Source: Chitinophagales bacterium (lineage in GTDB: Bacteria > Bacteroidota > Bacteroidia > Chitinophagales > Saprospiraceae). From it: a stretch of DNA of 64,000 bases. The stretch lies in the NCBI GenBank assembly GCA_026928325.1, contig JAIXKS010000007.1, forward strand, positions 62,001-126,000, in the 5' to 3' direction. Within the stretch, counting starts at the first letter, position 1. Each line of letters starts with the position of its first letter. Shown in pieces: positions 1 to 9,324 of the stretch. The translations under genes were made by a program, and so were the position numbers. The notes below the pieces were generated by a model, which saw only the letters and a list, made by a program, of their open reading frames with translations, ran no database searches and was not told the origin of the DNA.

Positions 1-1
1 C

Positions 2-247
2 TTTAATAACTATGCTTCTGGGCTTACTTGTTATATGCTTTTCAGTAATTTATTTAACATCATTCAGACCGTTGTTACTAAAAATTATGTCTTTGACGAA
101 CAAAAAATAAGGGAGGAATTGTTAAAAGAAAAGGAAAAACCTAAGAAAAAGTCCTCCTTCCAAGAACGGCTTGAAGAAGCCATGAAACAACAACAAGCGG
201 CGAAGCAACAACAACAGGCAGCACAGAATAAGAAAAGGAATAAGTAA
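2..247 (+). CDS. yidC: Membrane protein insertase YidC, C-terminal end (partial)
   Basis: The reading frame is open from the first bases of the window, so this is the 3' end of a gene that starts outside it. The residues resemble the last membrane segment of Bacteroidota YidC: an N-N-Y-A-S-G-L-T stretch followed by a hydrophobic N-L-F-N-I-I-Q-T helix. A Lys/Glu-rich and then Gln/Lys-rich cytoplasmic tail follows (K-Q-Q-Q-Q-A-A-Q-N-K-K). YidC inserts proteins into the inner membrane alone or with SecYEG; the basic tail is known in this family to contact ribosomes. gpsA begins 9 bases after the stop, so the two are probably cotranscribed. The main uncertainty is that only about 80 residues are visible. 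Confidence 0.82.
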   Translation, partial: FNNYASGLTCYMLFSNLFNIIQTVVTKNYVFDEQKIREELLKEKEKPKKKSSFQERLEEAMKQQQAAKQQQQAAQNKKRNK

Positions 248-256
248 TTTTTTACC

Positions 257-1297
257 ATGGACGCAATACAAACCGTTGGTGTCATTGGTGCCGGAAGTTT
301 TGGAATCACGTTGGTAAAAATTCTAACGCGCAATGTTGATGTTATCATCTATACTCGTAAGCAGGAAAATGTCGATACTATTAACAATGAACACCATTAT
401 CATGGTCACCCAATCAGCGAAAGGGCTTATGCCACCAATGATATTGCCGAAATTACCTCCAAGTGTGAATTACTTTTTGCTGTTGTTCCATCTTCAGCAT
501 TTAGAAATATGATGAAGGACTTCTGTCCTTATCTAAAACCTTCGCACATCGTCATCCATGGTACAAAAGGCCTAGATGCCAGTCTGATTGAAAAATCAGA
601 CTGGGAAAACCTCAATTTCAATAAGAAAGAGATTTGCACGATGTCAGAAGTAATCCGACAAGAAAGCAATGTCATCCGAGTAGGTTGTATATCTGGTCCA
701 AACCTTGCCAAAGAAATCTTATCCGGCCAACCAGCAGCCACGGTAATAGCCTCAGAATTTGATGAAGTGATTCGATTGGGTCAAACAGTATTGAGTTCTA
801 AAAAGTTTTTTGCTTTTGGCTCTCATGACCTCAAAGCAGCAGAAATCGCTGGATCCTTTAAAAACATTATCGCACTAGCTTCTGGCATTTTATCCGGATT
901 GGGCATGGGTAAAAACATGCAATCCCTACTCATCACGCGAGGCTTGAGGGAACTTATCTATTTTGGAACTGCCATGGGCACGAGTGGTGCTGCTTATTTA
1001 GGTGTGGCAGGTATAGGAGATTTGATAGCGACAGCTACGAGTGAAGATAGCCGAAATTATAATTTTGGAGTAAGATTTGCCGCAGGAGAAAGTTACGAAT
1101 ACATATTAAAAACCTCCACTGAAGTCGTAGAAGGTGTAAGAACCCTCAAAATCATCAATCAGCTGGCCAAAAATGATAAACTCAATCTGCCGATTGTAAC
1201 GGTGCTTCACAAAGTAATTTTCGAAGGATTTGATATGAAGCGAGGCCTGGAATTCCTCATGAACGATGCTTACGCAGTAGATGTTGACTATATATAA
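257..1297 (+). CDS. gpsA: Glycerol-3-phosphate dehydrogenase [NAD(P)+]
   Basis: This 346-aa cytoplasmic enzyme reduces dihydroxyacetone phosphate to sn-glycerol 3-phosphate, the backbone for phospholipid synthesis. The N-terminus has the Rossmann dinucleotide motif G-A-G-S-F-G at residues 11-16. The catalytic lysine of the family is expected in G-S-F-K-N-I-I-A, near residue 200. The C-terminal helical domain has the family signature G-I-G-D-L-I-A-T-x-x-S-x-x-S-R-N. Its length is normal for GpsA. It lies 9 bases after yidC and 18 bases before an SDR gene, all on one strand, suggesting a short operon for membrane biogenesis. Confidence 0.93.
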   Translation: MDAIQTVGVIGAGSFGITLVKILTRNVDVIIYTRKQENVDTINNEHHYHGHPISERAYATNDIAEITSKCELLFAVVPSSAFRNMMKDFCPYLKPSHIVIHGTKGLDASLIEKSDWENLNFNKKEICTMSEVIRQESNVIRVGCISGPNLAKEILSGQPAATVIASEFDEVIRLGQTVLSSKKFFAFGSHDLKAAEIAGSFKNIIALASGILSGLGMGKNMQSLLITRGLRELIYFGTAMGTSGAAYLGVAGIGDLIATATSEDSRNYNFGVRFAAGESYEYILKTSTEVVEGVRTLKIINQLAKNDKLNLPIVTVLHKVIFEGFDMKRGLEFLMNDAYAVDVDYI

Positions 1298-1315
1298 CGA
1301 TTAATCACGGAAATT

Positions 1316-2167
1316 ATGGATATCATTTTTATTACCGGCGTATCTACAGGCATTGGGTATGCGGCTTTAAAACAACTGCAAGACAAGTATTTGATTATTG
1401 GTACTGTAAGAAAGCAAGAAGATGCCAAGGAGCTTAAAAAAGCATTTGGTGATAAGGTCGAGATTCTCGTCCTTGATGTTACAGATCAAGCAACCACAAA
1501 AAAGCAAATAGAAAGTATCTTTCCGCTTTTAGAACGACATGGATTACATTGTTTAATCAATAACGCAGGCATTGCAGTTCCCGGTCCTCTTGAATATTTG
1601 AGTGAATCTGATTTTGCGCACCAGATGGACGTCAATGTGCTAGCTGTCCGAAGAGTTACCAATCTCCTACTTCCCTATCTAGGGACAGATTCAAAATATA
1701 AGGCCGGAAAAATCATCAACATTTCATCGGTTTCCGGACTCTTCAACGCACCTTTCAATGGATCTTATTGTATATCCAAGCATGCGCTGGAGAGCATGAC
1801 AGACGTTTATAGACGAGAATTATATCGATTTGGTATCCAAGTTTCAGCGATTGAACCCGGACCTATAAAAACAGAAATATGGCGTAAAAATCTCGGTCAA
1901 CTCGACAAGTTTCTGGATACGCCTTATGGCGACGTGTTAGCATCCGCAGACAAGATGATCGCCAATTCGGATAAACATGCAATGCCCGTGAAGGTCATCA
2001 CCGATATCATCGAAAAAATACTGCACAGTCCGAAGCCTAAAACACGCTATCTCGTCCACAAAAAGCCCTTTATGTTTAGATTATTGGCACACTATCTACC
2101 AGATAGATTTGTTGATCGTATGGTCAATAAAACACTTGCCAAAAAGGAAAATTACCGGCCTGTTTAG
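1316..2167 (+). CDS. Short-chain dehydrogenase/reductase (SDR) family protein
   Basis: A 283-aa classical SDR. Cofactor motif T-G-x-x-x-G-I-G is at residues 7-14 and N-N-A-G at 82-85. The catalytic residues are Ser about 138, Tyr151 and Lys155 (Y-C-I-S-K), followed by P-G-P-I-K-T at 181-186. Such enzymes oxidise or reduce alcohols and ketones with NAD(P)(H). The substrate cannot be told from sequence; the form resembles retinol- or steroid-dehydrogenase-like SDRs. The start is the ATG 18 bases after gpsA. The stop is 3 bases before a short inverted-repeat element that separates it from the converging gene. Confidence 0.85.
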   Translation: MDIIFITGVSTGIGYAALKQLQDKYLIIGTVRKQEDAKELKKAFGDKVEILVLDVTDQATTKKQIESIFPLLERHGLHCLINNAGIAVPGPLEYLSESDFAHQMDVNVLAVRRVTNLLLPYLGTDSKYKAGKIINISSVSGLFNAPFNGSYCISKHALESMTDVYRRELYRFGIQVSAIEPGPIKTEIWRKNLGQLDKFLDTPYGDVLASADKMIANSDKHAMPVKVITDIIEKILHSPKPKTRYLVHKKPFMFRLLAHYLPDRFVDRMVNKTLAKKENYRPV

Positions 2168-2169
2168 CC

Positions 2170-2233
2170 TAGTACTCTGTCAACAAAAAAATAACTTCCA
2201 TTATAATTAAAGTCTTTTTATAGACAGAGTACT
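2170..2233 (-). mobile_element. Short copy of the gtgctctgtc inverted-repeat element (left arm only)
   Basis: About 64 bases bounded by agtactctgtc (2171-2181) and gacagagtact (2223-2233), a perfect 11-bp inverted repeat. Read on the minus strand it is the left ~50 bases of the full 163-bp element joined directly to the right terminal repeat, so the central hairpin and right arm are missing. It lies between two convergent genes, 3 bases after one stop and 11 before the other, and could fold as a bidirectional terminator. Confidence 0.75.
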
Positions 2234-2244
2234 TGTAATACACA

Positions 2245-3684
2245 TTATTTTTTTACAAACTGTTTAGTTTGCACCTTGCCATCAGTATGCATCAGCGAAA
2301 GATGGTACAATCCTGGTAAAAGATGTCTGACATCTAATACTTTATCCATATCTTGGCCAATGACCGCCATTACTTCTTTGCCTTGACAATCGCTGACTGA
2401 TATTCTTTCCAATCGTACACTTTCAGGCAAATCAAGGTATATGTCCGTGTTTGTTGGGTTAGGGAACAAAGCAAAATCCGGAAGAGCCGTCACATTTGCA
2501 ACAGAATTAATAAAGGCTCCCGGAAAAGACCAGACAAAACTAACGGTATAATTATCATTTTCTAAGAATTTCAAACCGCTGACTACCCAATCCCCTTGAT
2601 GACCAATTATAAAATTGGTACTTATAACATCATCATCTTGATCTAGTGATGCATAACTTCTGGAACTTATAATATTCAAATCCTTATCAAAAACTCGCAG
2701 AGACAGTAAAACCTCATAATTGTCAGTATATTCATGTGCTGCTAATAGAATATTTCCATAATCATCGATCTGCATAGAGTTATTGAAAAATTCTTCAAAA
2801 TACTTGGAAGTCCCTAATAAAATGGTTCTATCAATTTCAAAATCTTGATTCATAACGGCTAATTCCCATTGATATTCTTCCGTATCCTCATCATATTTAA
2901 ATAAGGGAGCTATATATTGGTCGTTCCATTTGTAAGCATTGATTTCCGAATTAATGTATCCTCCAATTTTATAAAGATCAAGTGGTCTCACATCTTCGAT
3001 TTCAAAATAGACATCTAACAAAACGACTTCATCATAAGCAAATAACACATATCCCGAAGCATCGATTCTATCGACCAAACTATAAATGTATAAATCTTCA
3101 AATTCATGGTGACTGATGATTTTTCCTGTATCATCAAATACGACTAGTGCACCCACTTCTCTGCCATACTCTCCTTCCAATTTCATGGATAACACACTAT
3201 TTCCACTGGCCAATTTATTGTACTTATAACTTATTTCATCAATAAACAAACCTAAACCACCTCCAATAATCTCGTTGGATATCAGATTTAAATCGTAGTC
3301 AAACCTACTTGAATACCAAAAATTATCCTTATAACTATGGCTAATTACAAAAAACACCTTTTCCTTAGGTATGTCTTGTGCATATAACATGATAACACCT
3401 TCATCCTCAAAAATACTATTCCGTTGAATCAATTGGCCATCCGTAGATAGTAAAACCATATGGGCTAAAGTTTTTTTAATGTCATAGGACTCTTCATCAA
3501 ATTCGATGCCCCCACCGACTGAAATATAATGGCCATTGGAAAGCTGCTTGACATCAAAATTAGCGACTTGTCTATAATCTTGAACATCATCAAAATAACT
3601 CCAAGAGGATTGTCCGGACAAAGATATACCGTCGGATAATAGACAAAATGTAATAATAATCGTAAATAATCGACTCAAAGACAT
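2245..3684 (-). CDS. Secreted protein with T9SS type A sorting domain
   Basis: A 479-aa protein of unknown function. Residues 1-25 form a signal peptide ending in L-S-G-Q. The body (about 26-400) is rich in Asp, Tyr and short beta-like segments, with recurring phrases such as D-D-Y-G-N-I-L-L-A that suggest a beta-propeller. The last ~75 residues begin with the type A motif F-P-N-P-T-N-T, then a G-K-E segment, L-P-G-L-Y-H and a final K-Q-F-V-K-K. This is a T9SS sorting domain, so the protein should cross the outer membrane and be released or anchored. No catalytic motif is visible. The T9SS call is strong; the propeller is a guess. Confidence 0.8.
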   Translation of the reverse strand: MSLSRLFTIIITFCLLSDGISLSGQSSWSYFDDVQDYRQVANFDVKQLSNGHYISVGGGIEFDEESYDIKKTLAHMVLLSTDGQLIQRNSIFEDEGVIMLYAQDIPKEKVFFVISHSYKDNFWYSSRFDYDLNLISNEIIGGGLGLFIDEISYKYNKLASGNSVLSMKLEGEYGREVGALVVFDDTGKIISHHEFEDLYIYSLVDRIDASGYVLFAYDEVVLLDVYFEIEDVRPLDLYKIGGYINSEINAYKWNDQYIAPLFKYDEDTEEYQWELAVMNQDFEIDRTILLGTSKYFEEFFNNSMQIDDYGNILLAAHEYTDNYEVLLSLRVFDKDLNIISSRSYASLDQDDDVISTNFIIGHQGDWVVSGLKFLENDNYTVSFVWSFPGAFINSVANVTALPDFALFPNPTNTDIYLDLPESVRLERISVSDCQGKEVMAVIGQDMDKVLDVRHLLPGLYHLSLMHTDGKVQTKQFVKK

Positions 3685-4006
3685 TCATTTTTAATACTCA
3701 ATAAAAAAAAAGATATACACAAACGATACATTACAAATATTTATCTGTTGAAATCGTCTGCCTAAATCAAGGACGAACAATCAATAAGACCTTATCAGCC
3801 TATTAGAGTTCTATCATTTTGAAATTCAGCCATTTTTAAATCTAAAGATTCATACTATTTGCTATGCAGTACCAAGCATATATCAACAAAGATAAATAAA
3901 ATTTTGCAATACGCTTAAAAATCATATTCAAATTTATAAAAAAATTATCATATATTTAACAACATAATGACCCAAATATAAGTCTTAGATATTAAACAAT
4001 AGCCAC
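3685..4006. other. Divergent intergenic region, no gene seen
   Basis: 322 AT-rich bases between two divergently transcribed genes. It must hold promoters for both, but I could not pick a convincing TTTG-N19-TAnnTTTG pair. No RNA gene or repeat was recognised. Confidence 0.5.
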
Positions 4007-4747
4007 ATGAGAGCGAGCATTTATATTACCACATTTTTAGTTTGGATATCAACTAGTATCTCTTCATTGCATGCAGGACCTATCGAAGGATGGTATAATG
4101 CCTATACCGGAATGACGATTTATACAGAATACTATACCAATGGCATGCAAGTCAAGGGTCTTTATCAAAAAAACAATATCGCTTGGTTTAAGAGAAAATC
4201 TGGTGGCGTTTTTAGGGATAATCGTGGCAATACTATCCGATTAAATAATAACCAATTGATTTTTTCAGAAAGGCGAAAAAGAGCAAAACTCACTTTCATT
4301 CCACTCAAGGAAGACAAGCCTGTCAACAATCATCGCGGCAACGAACTTCAACCAAATCTATCTTCGGCCACCACCCAAAACGTTACTGAAACACCCAAAA
4401 TCACAACCAAAAGCAATAATTCCGTAGTGACTCCCGCACCAAAGGAAAGCCCAGAAGTCATGATAAAGACCAACTTACCGGAAGTCAATTCAAATCAAAT
4501 CGAAGGTACATGGGCCGTTCAAGGTATGGATAAAAAAGTCTTCATTACCGAAACGCGAGAAGGTATCAAAGCAAGATTTACGGATGAATTTAATTGGTTT
4601 GCTTACGAACGAGCCTCTGATTCTAATAAGTATATCAATACAGATAATGAAGCATATATCCTAGAAAAAGATCACTTGATCTGGAAGAATAAATCAGATA
4701 GCAAGATTATTATGCTCTATAAGATCTCTGACGATTTATCCGATTAG
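4007..4747 (+). CDS. Secreted hypothetical protein with two beta modules
   Basis: 246 aa, no family recognised. Residues 1-23 form a signal peptide ending near L-H-A-G. An N-terminal module (about 24-100) begins G-x-I-E-G-W-Y and is rich in Tyr, Asn and Lys. A Thr/Asn/Pro-rich linker (about 105-165) follows, then a C-terminal module (166-246) beginning I-E-G-T-W. The similar G-W/G-T-W openings hint at two related small beta folds, lipocalin-like in feel, but that is an inference. No T9SS signal is present, so a periplasmic location is likely. The last ~20 codons and 34 bases beyond the stop are repeated 569 bases downstream. Confidence 0.6.
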   Translation: MRASIYITTFLVWISTSISSLHAGPIEGWYNAYTGMTIYTEYYTNGMQVKGLYQKNNIAWFKRKSGGVFRDNRGNTIRLNNNQLIFSERRKRAKLTFIPLKEDKPVNNHRGNELQPNLSSATTQNVTETPKITTKSNNSVVTPAPKESPEVMIKTNLPEVNSNQIEGTWAVQGMDKKVFITETREGIKARFTDEFNWFAYERASDSNKYINTDNEAYILEKDHLIWKNKSDSKIIMLYKISDDLSD

Positions 4748-4781
4748 GAAACTGTTTTATCCAAAATTATAATCAATAGAT
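4688..4781 (+). repeat. 94-bp direct repeat, copy 1 (3' end of the preceding gene)
   Basis: This stretch, covering the last codons, stop and 3' flank of the secreted-protein gene, recurs at 5257-5350. The two copies match at every base I compared. They diverge at both outer edges. Confidence 0.85.
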
Positions 4782-5256
4782 TTACCCTTCTATATTATAA
4801 ATTAGTAATGGTTTACCTCAAGTTTTAATAAAACTGCTTTGCGATTTTAACTTTCGGCTTTAAAATCTATTGATAAGTGGTAATTTCAATCCTTCTTTTC
4901 TTTTGTCTTGACACAAAAGAAACAAAAGGTCAAGGCTGTACTGGTTCAACCTAAAATCATTCCATAAAAACTAAATTTAAAAAACTCGCCTCAATGTGAC
5001 CGGCTTTGGTTTGGCTTTTCCGCCAACTTAGCTTTGTTCTCTAAGTTTTACCAGGAATGGGCTCAAACAGTTTTAAATTTTTAACGTTTTTATTCCACGA
5101 TTTCTTAACGGATGATCCACTAAGGCCGATTTTTACCGCTGATTTAAAGGTTTAGGTTGTATTAAACAAACTGATCTCAGACAATGCATTTAGCATATTG
5201 GTGACAAACTTTTCATATAAATAAATATGGATTTACTTCCCTTGCTATGATGAAAA
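4782..5256. other. Gene-free segment between the 94-bp repeats, with a hairpin motif
   Basis: 475 bases with no plausible gene. Positions 4900-4919 form a hairpin (cttttgt, 6-base loop, acaaaag) followed by aaacaaaaggtcaaggct. From memory, similar strings recur in intergenic DNA of many Bacteroidota; that is recollection, not a search. The segment plus one 94-bp copy may be an insertion or the remnant of a duplication. Confidence 0.5.
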
Positions 5257-5350
5257 AATAAATCAGATAGCAAGATTATTATGCTCTATAAGATCTCTGA
5301 CGATTTATCCGATTAGGAAACTGTTTTATCCAAAATTATAATCAATAGAT
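5257..5350 (+). repeat. 94-bp direct repeat, copy 2
   Basis: Second copy of 4688-4781. It carries the last codons and stop of the upstream gene without its start, so it is a non-functional gene fragment lying just before the convergent amidase gene. Confidence 0.85.
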
Positions 5351-5384
5351 AAACGCTTCAATGTCCTATAGAACGAAGTGCATT

Positions 5385-6650
5385 CTACTTTCTCAAACCT
5401 TCAAATAACCAGTTGGCTAAAGCTTGTCTATTGGTATTAATTAGCAATCTTTTTTGATCTGCTTCGTTAGTAATATTCGCTAATTCTACAAAAACCATAT
5501 CCGGTTTTACATTTCTTACCATATAGATACCTCTGTCTTCTACGTGACCATGATAGCCTCTGTTTTTCTGGTGTTTATCGTATTTAGCTGCAAAAACACC
5601 CTGAACATTTTCGGCGAGCACCTTGCTATTAGGATTATTTTTGTTGTAGTAGAAAAAGACATCCTGACGAAGGTGTTTGCTTCTAGAATCCACATGGATT
5701 TCTATCGCTTTATGGATTTTATAACCTTTCTTCTTATATTGTTCGTATAAGCTATTGACAACATTGACCCGCTCTCTAAGCCGTTTCTTTTGATCTCTAG
5801 GTATTTCGTGGATGCCTAAAGTTCTTTCATCTGTATCACATAGTAAAATAGCATCATCCCGAATACCATCGTCTAAGTCTTGTACGATAATCTCAACTAT
5901 GGCTCCATGTTGCATCAAGTTTCGCGCCAATCTCAAAGCCACATCATAGGCATATTCGTCTTCACATAAGGTATGATTTGTTCCTTTGTAAACAGCTCCC
6001 GGATCCGGACCACCATGTCCGCCAATGATGTAAAACACCTGACCAGCCAAACTAAAATCTTCAATATGGACGACATCATATCCCTTACCCATTAAGGGTA
6101 CGTTGATTGTTTTTACTCCAGTACGCTTCAACTCAGTGGCTGTTGGCGTATATAGAATATCTGTAGTTTTATTATCTAAAGAATCATCAGCGGTATTCAC
6201 TAAAGAATCGGTGATAGCTGGCGAAAAAGCATCGGATGATCCATCTTTACAATCAAATTCGCTAATCGGCACCCATATTTTTTTATTATCCCTAAAGTTT
6301 TGATCTCGGATACCTGCCTCTAGTAAATCCAAATTAAGCTTTTCTATCTTTTTAGCGGTTTCGTAATCCGAAATACCTACAGAACTTCTGATATTTATAC
6401 CATTATATGGCTTGATAGCCAAAGGCAACTTATAAACTCGACCACTATAAATCAAGTTTTTATTTTTAATATTATTGATTTCTAAAAAAGTATTTATATT
6501 ACAACTATGTGGCGTAAGCAAATATCTCTTGAGCAACGATTCTACATTTTCACCGGGCTTCACCTTACATAAGGCATAATTTTCAGATGCGATTCCTGTA
6601 ACGGTGGCCAATAATAAAGAGATACTAATATAAAACATCCTTAGCAACAT
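5385..6650 (-). CDS. N-acetylmuramoyl-L-alanine amidase (Amidase_3) with LysM-like N-terminus
   Basis: A 421-aa exported cell-wall hydrolase that should cleave the bond between N-acetylmuramic acid and L-alanine. I chose the ATG at 6650 because it gives a clean signal peptide; the upstream extension is polar. A LysM-like segment follows (K-V-K-P-G-E-N-V-E-S-L-L ... I-Y-S-G-R-V-Y-K-L-P). The catalytic domain opens with G-G-H-G-G-x-D-P-G-A and has the second zinc histidine in A-I-E-I-H-V-D-S. The family's late catalytic glutamate appears in F-V-E-L-A-N-I-T-N. A low-complexity Asp/Ser/Thr linker separates the domains. Probable role: daughter-cell separation or turnover. Confidence 0.85.
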   Translation of the reverse strand: MLLRMFYISISLLLATVTGIASENYALCKVKPGENVESLLKRYLLTPHSCNINTFLEINNIKNKNLIYSGRVYKLPLAIKPYNGINIRSSVGISDYETAKKIEKLNLDLLEAGIRDQNFRDNKKIWVPISEFDCKDGSSDAFSPAITDSLVNTADDSLDNKTTDILYTPTATELKRTGVKTINVPLMGKGYDVVHIEDFSLAGQVFYIIGGHGGPDPGAVYKGTNHTLCEDEYAYDVALRLARNLMQHGAIVEIIVQDLDDGIRDDAILLCDTDERTLGIHEIPRDQKKRLRERVNVVNSLYEQYKKKGYKIHKAIEIHVDSRSKHLRQDVFFYYNKNNPNSKVLAENVQGVFAAKYDKHQKNRGYHGHVEDRGIYMVRNVKPDMVFVELANITNEADQKRLLINTNRQALANWLFEGLRK

Positions 6651-6846
6651 GATATCGGGTTTTGAGTTCAAGGGCAAATATACATATTATAAATAAATAA
6701 TATATGTAAATTGTTTGAAATTTTTACTTTATCCTCGATTTTTAGTTAAAAATCACTAAATTTTATTGAAATATGCCTACATTTAGCATCATAAAGTACG
6801 CTTCGTTATAGAAACGAAGATGGTTTGAAATTATTATATCAATCAC

Positions 6847-7359
6847 CTATAATTCTAAAATTCCGTCGGGTAGATTCATGTTAATTTGGCGGGTATCGTG
6901 GTTGATGGATTCAATCAAGGATTCGTGAATAGGAATCATTATTTCTTTACCTTGATAATTTACGGTAGCTAACAATTGATGTTTCATCGGTTGCAATTCG
7001 ATGATTTTTCCGATACACTGACCATTATCATATATCTCATATTGTTCTAACTGGGTCATTTCCGCAGAAGTGCTGCCTCCTTCTGACTGAATATCCGATT
7101 GAGGTAGATATATCGGTTCTAAGACCAAACAATTGACGGCTTCTGGCGTATCCATTTCCTCAATTTTAATAATCAAATCGGCTGATTCCCTAAAATATTC
7201 TATAAAATAAGGCACGTAATTTCCTTTATTTTTAACAAAGAAATGTCCACATTGATCTACATCTTCAAAGAATTCATCTTGAACAAGAACTTTCATTTCT
7301 CCTGAAGTTCCAACAGATTTGAGCAACTGACCAATGGCAATAAAAGTATTTTTACTCAT
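6847..7359 (-). CDS. rimM: Ribosome maturation factor RimM
   Basis: A 170-aa cytoplasmic 16S rRNA processing factor that helps assemble the 30S head with ribosomal protein uS19. The N-terminal RimM barrel has I-A-I-G-Q-L-L-K-S-V-G-T-S-G-E-M-K-V. The C-terminal PRC-barrel has Y-E-I-Y-D-N-G-Q-C-I-G-K-I and ends with I-P-I-H-E-S-L-I followed by the typical L-P-D-G-I-L-E-L. Length is usual. It is the second gene of a pair with the lipoprotein gene 9 bases upstream. The frequent partners rpsP and trmD are not adjacent here. Confidence 0.9.
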   Translation of the reverse strand: MSKNTFIAIGQLLKSVGTSGEMKVLVQDEFFEDVDQCGHFFVKNKGNYVPYFIEYFRESADLIIKIEEMDTPEAVNCLVLEPIYLPQSDIQSEGGSTSAEMTQLEQYEIYDNGQCIGKIIELQPMKHQLLATVNYQGKEIMIPIHESLIESINHDTRQINMNLPDGILEL

Positions 7360-7368
7360 GTGATTAAA

Positions 7369-8112
7369 TTATTGATAATCGATCAACTGCAGCGTGTGTT
7401 TAAAGCCTTTTTTAGCCTTATCATCCCAGGGTCTATCCGGGTTGTCGGCATCAGAATCATAGACGATCATCTCTTGTCTCAAAAGTCCGATACCCTTAAC
7501 ATAATACGCTGTAACCCGCCGTAGATCTATAACCGACTCGATATCCGCCATCTTTATTTCCGCAGCTTCAAAGACTTCATTTTGATAGTCCACTTCCGCA
7601 TTCAAACGAACTACTTGCGGTCGCCATCCAGAATACACGGCTACAAATTCGCCACCGACTTCACTTTTTATAGCATCATCAAAGTAAAGATTGCTACTAA
7701 AGCGAGTGCCGGCTTTGAGTGGAAATACCATTTTGACCAATGGGATATTATCTTCTGTGCATATAACCTTCGTTGCATCTTTTTCAACAAACCAAGCATT
7801 CATCTTTTGCCAGTCATCCTGCCCCTGCTTTTTAATCCAACGATCGACCCTATACAATAAATGCCCTTCTTCACTCCGCAACGAATCCGTAATCTCTTGC
7901 CGTATGAAGCTTGTCAGCGTATCCTTAGCCCTACCCGCTTTGGTTATGATAATACTATCCGATTGATATGTCCAAGTCCTACCGACCTCGAGCGGATAAT
8001 ATTCATACCCATATTCGCCATCTGTTGGCGATTCTGTTTCAGATAAGCATGAATATATTCCTATCAAGATAAAACCTAAAAATATCCATTGTACCCGTCG
8101 AAAATTCATCAT
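7369..8112 (-). CDS. Hypothetical lipoprotein
   Basis: 247 aa. The N-terminus is a lipoprotein signal with lipobox I-Y-S-C near residue 22. The mature part starts with an acidic E-x-E-S-P-T-D-G-E stretch, then Y-Y-P-L-E-V-G-R-T-W-T-Y-Q-S-D-S. That opening is common in Bacteroidota lipoproteins of unknown function that look like all-beta domains. No catalytic residues are evident. It is probably cotranscribed with rimM, 9 bases downstream, although no functional link is obvious. Lipoprotein status is well supported; function is unknown. Confidence 0.75.
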   Translation of the reverse strand: MMNFRRVQWIFLGFILIGIYSCLSETESPTDGEYGYEYYPLEVGRTWTYQSDSIIITKAGRAKDTLTSFIRQEITDSLRSEEGHLLYRVDRWIKKQGQDDWQKMNAWFVEKDATKVICTEDNIPLVKMVFPLKAGTRFSSNLYFDDAIKSEVGGEFVAVYSGWRPQVVRLNAEVDYQNEVFEAAEIKMADIESVIDLRRVTAYYVKGIGLLRQEMIVYDSDADNPDRPWDDKAKKGFKHTLQLIDYQ

Positions 8113-8223
8113 TTTTCTTTGTTTATACTATTTAATAACGACTCAACTATGTTCCATTCAGTTAAAAAGTGACAATTAATATACTATGGTAACTTTTACC
8201 TTCGGTAGTTATTCTGTTTTTTT

Positions 8224-9324
8224 TTAAAAAATGGCGCTTCTCAAAATAATCCCGCCTCCGATTACATCATCACCTTCATAAAAAACTGCGGACTGCCCGG
8301 GAGCTACACCGCGAACGTTGGCATAAAACTCTACATTGACCATGTCATCTTCAAGATGAAGGCCTGCCAATGCGCCAGGATCGTTGTATCGGATTTGAGT
8401 TACCGCTTCCATCTCTTCAGGTAGAGATTCATACTTCATCCAATTGAGCTTACCTACTTTCATCGTGTTGCGAATGAGCTCATCCATCTCTCCCAAAACT
8501 ACTGTATTCGTCTCAGGAATAATCTCTGTAACAAACATAGGAGTCTTAAATCCGCCGCCAAGACCTTTTCTTTGACCTACTGTATAAAATGGATAGCCAT
8601 CGTGTATCCCAATAATTTCACCTTTAGTATTGACAAAGTTGCCACCTTTCACGCGAGCTTCGAGGCCTTCAACTCTTCGTTTTAAAAACCCTCTATAATC
8701 ATTATCCGGAACAAAGCATATCTCATAACTTTCCGCCTTCTTAGACAATTCTTCGTACCCAAATTCCTTAGCCATTTGCCTTACCTCTGGTTTGCTATAT
8801 CCACCCAATGGAAACTGGGTTCTATTTAATGATTCTTGTGAAAGCCCCCATAAGACATAAGATTGATCCTTGCGGTCGTCTTTTCCCTTAGATATATACT
8901 TTCTATCATTTAAAGATTTGACTACGGCATAATGGCCTGTAGCTATAAATTCACAATCCATGGCATCTGCTCTTTTGAGCAAGGCATTCCACTTGATGTG
9001 GGTATTGCACAAGATACATGGATTTGGTGTCCTTCCTGCAAGGTATTCATCCACAAAGTTATCAATCACATAATCTCCAAATTCGTCCCTAATATCAATA
9101 ATAAAATGATGAAATCCCATATTAACGGCTACTTGTCTGGCATCATTGATCGAGTCCAAAGAACAACATCCGGTTTCCTTCTTTGAGCCACCTGCCGAGG
9201 CATAATCCCATGTTTTCATGGTTATCCCTATAACTTCGTACCCTTCTTCATGCAACATCATTGCTGTCACGGTGCTGTCAATTCCGCCACTCATTGCGAC
9301 CAACACCTTTCCTTTTTTACTCAT
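8224..9324 (-). CDS. mnmA: tRNA-specific 2-thiouridylase MnmA
   Basis: A 366-aa cytoplasmic enzyme that makes 2-thiouridine at the wobble position 34 of tRNA Lys, Glu and Gln. The PP-loop S-G-G-I-D-S lies near residues 13-18. Next come the family motif G-C-C-S-L-D-S, the nucleophile region N-P-C-I-L-C-N, and the second catalytic cysteine region E-S-Y-E-I-C-F-V-P. A later G-Q-R-K-G-L-G-G-G motif and the C-terminal beta-barrel complete the protein. The length is typical. It stands alone, with a 115-base gap to the upstream end of the lipoprotein/rimM pair. Confidence 0.95.
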   Translation of the reverse strand: MSKKGKVLVAMSGGIDSTVTAMMLHEEGYEVIGITMKTWDYASAGGSKKETGCCSLDSINDARQVAVNMGFHHFIIDIRDEFGDYVIDNFVDEYLAGRTPNPCILCNTHIKWNALLKRADAMDCEFIATGHYAVVKSLNDRKYISKGKDDRKDQSYVLWGLSQESLNRTQFPLGGYSKPEVRQMAKEFGYEELSKKAESYEICFVPDNDYRGFLKRRVEGLEARVKGGNFVNTKGEIIGIHDGYPFYTVGQRKGLGGGFKTPMFVTEIIPETNTVVLGEMDELIRNTMKVGKLNWMKYESLPEEMEAVTQIRYNDPGALAGLHLEDDMVNVEFYANVRGVAPGQSAVFYEGDDVIGGGIILRSAIF

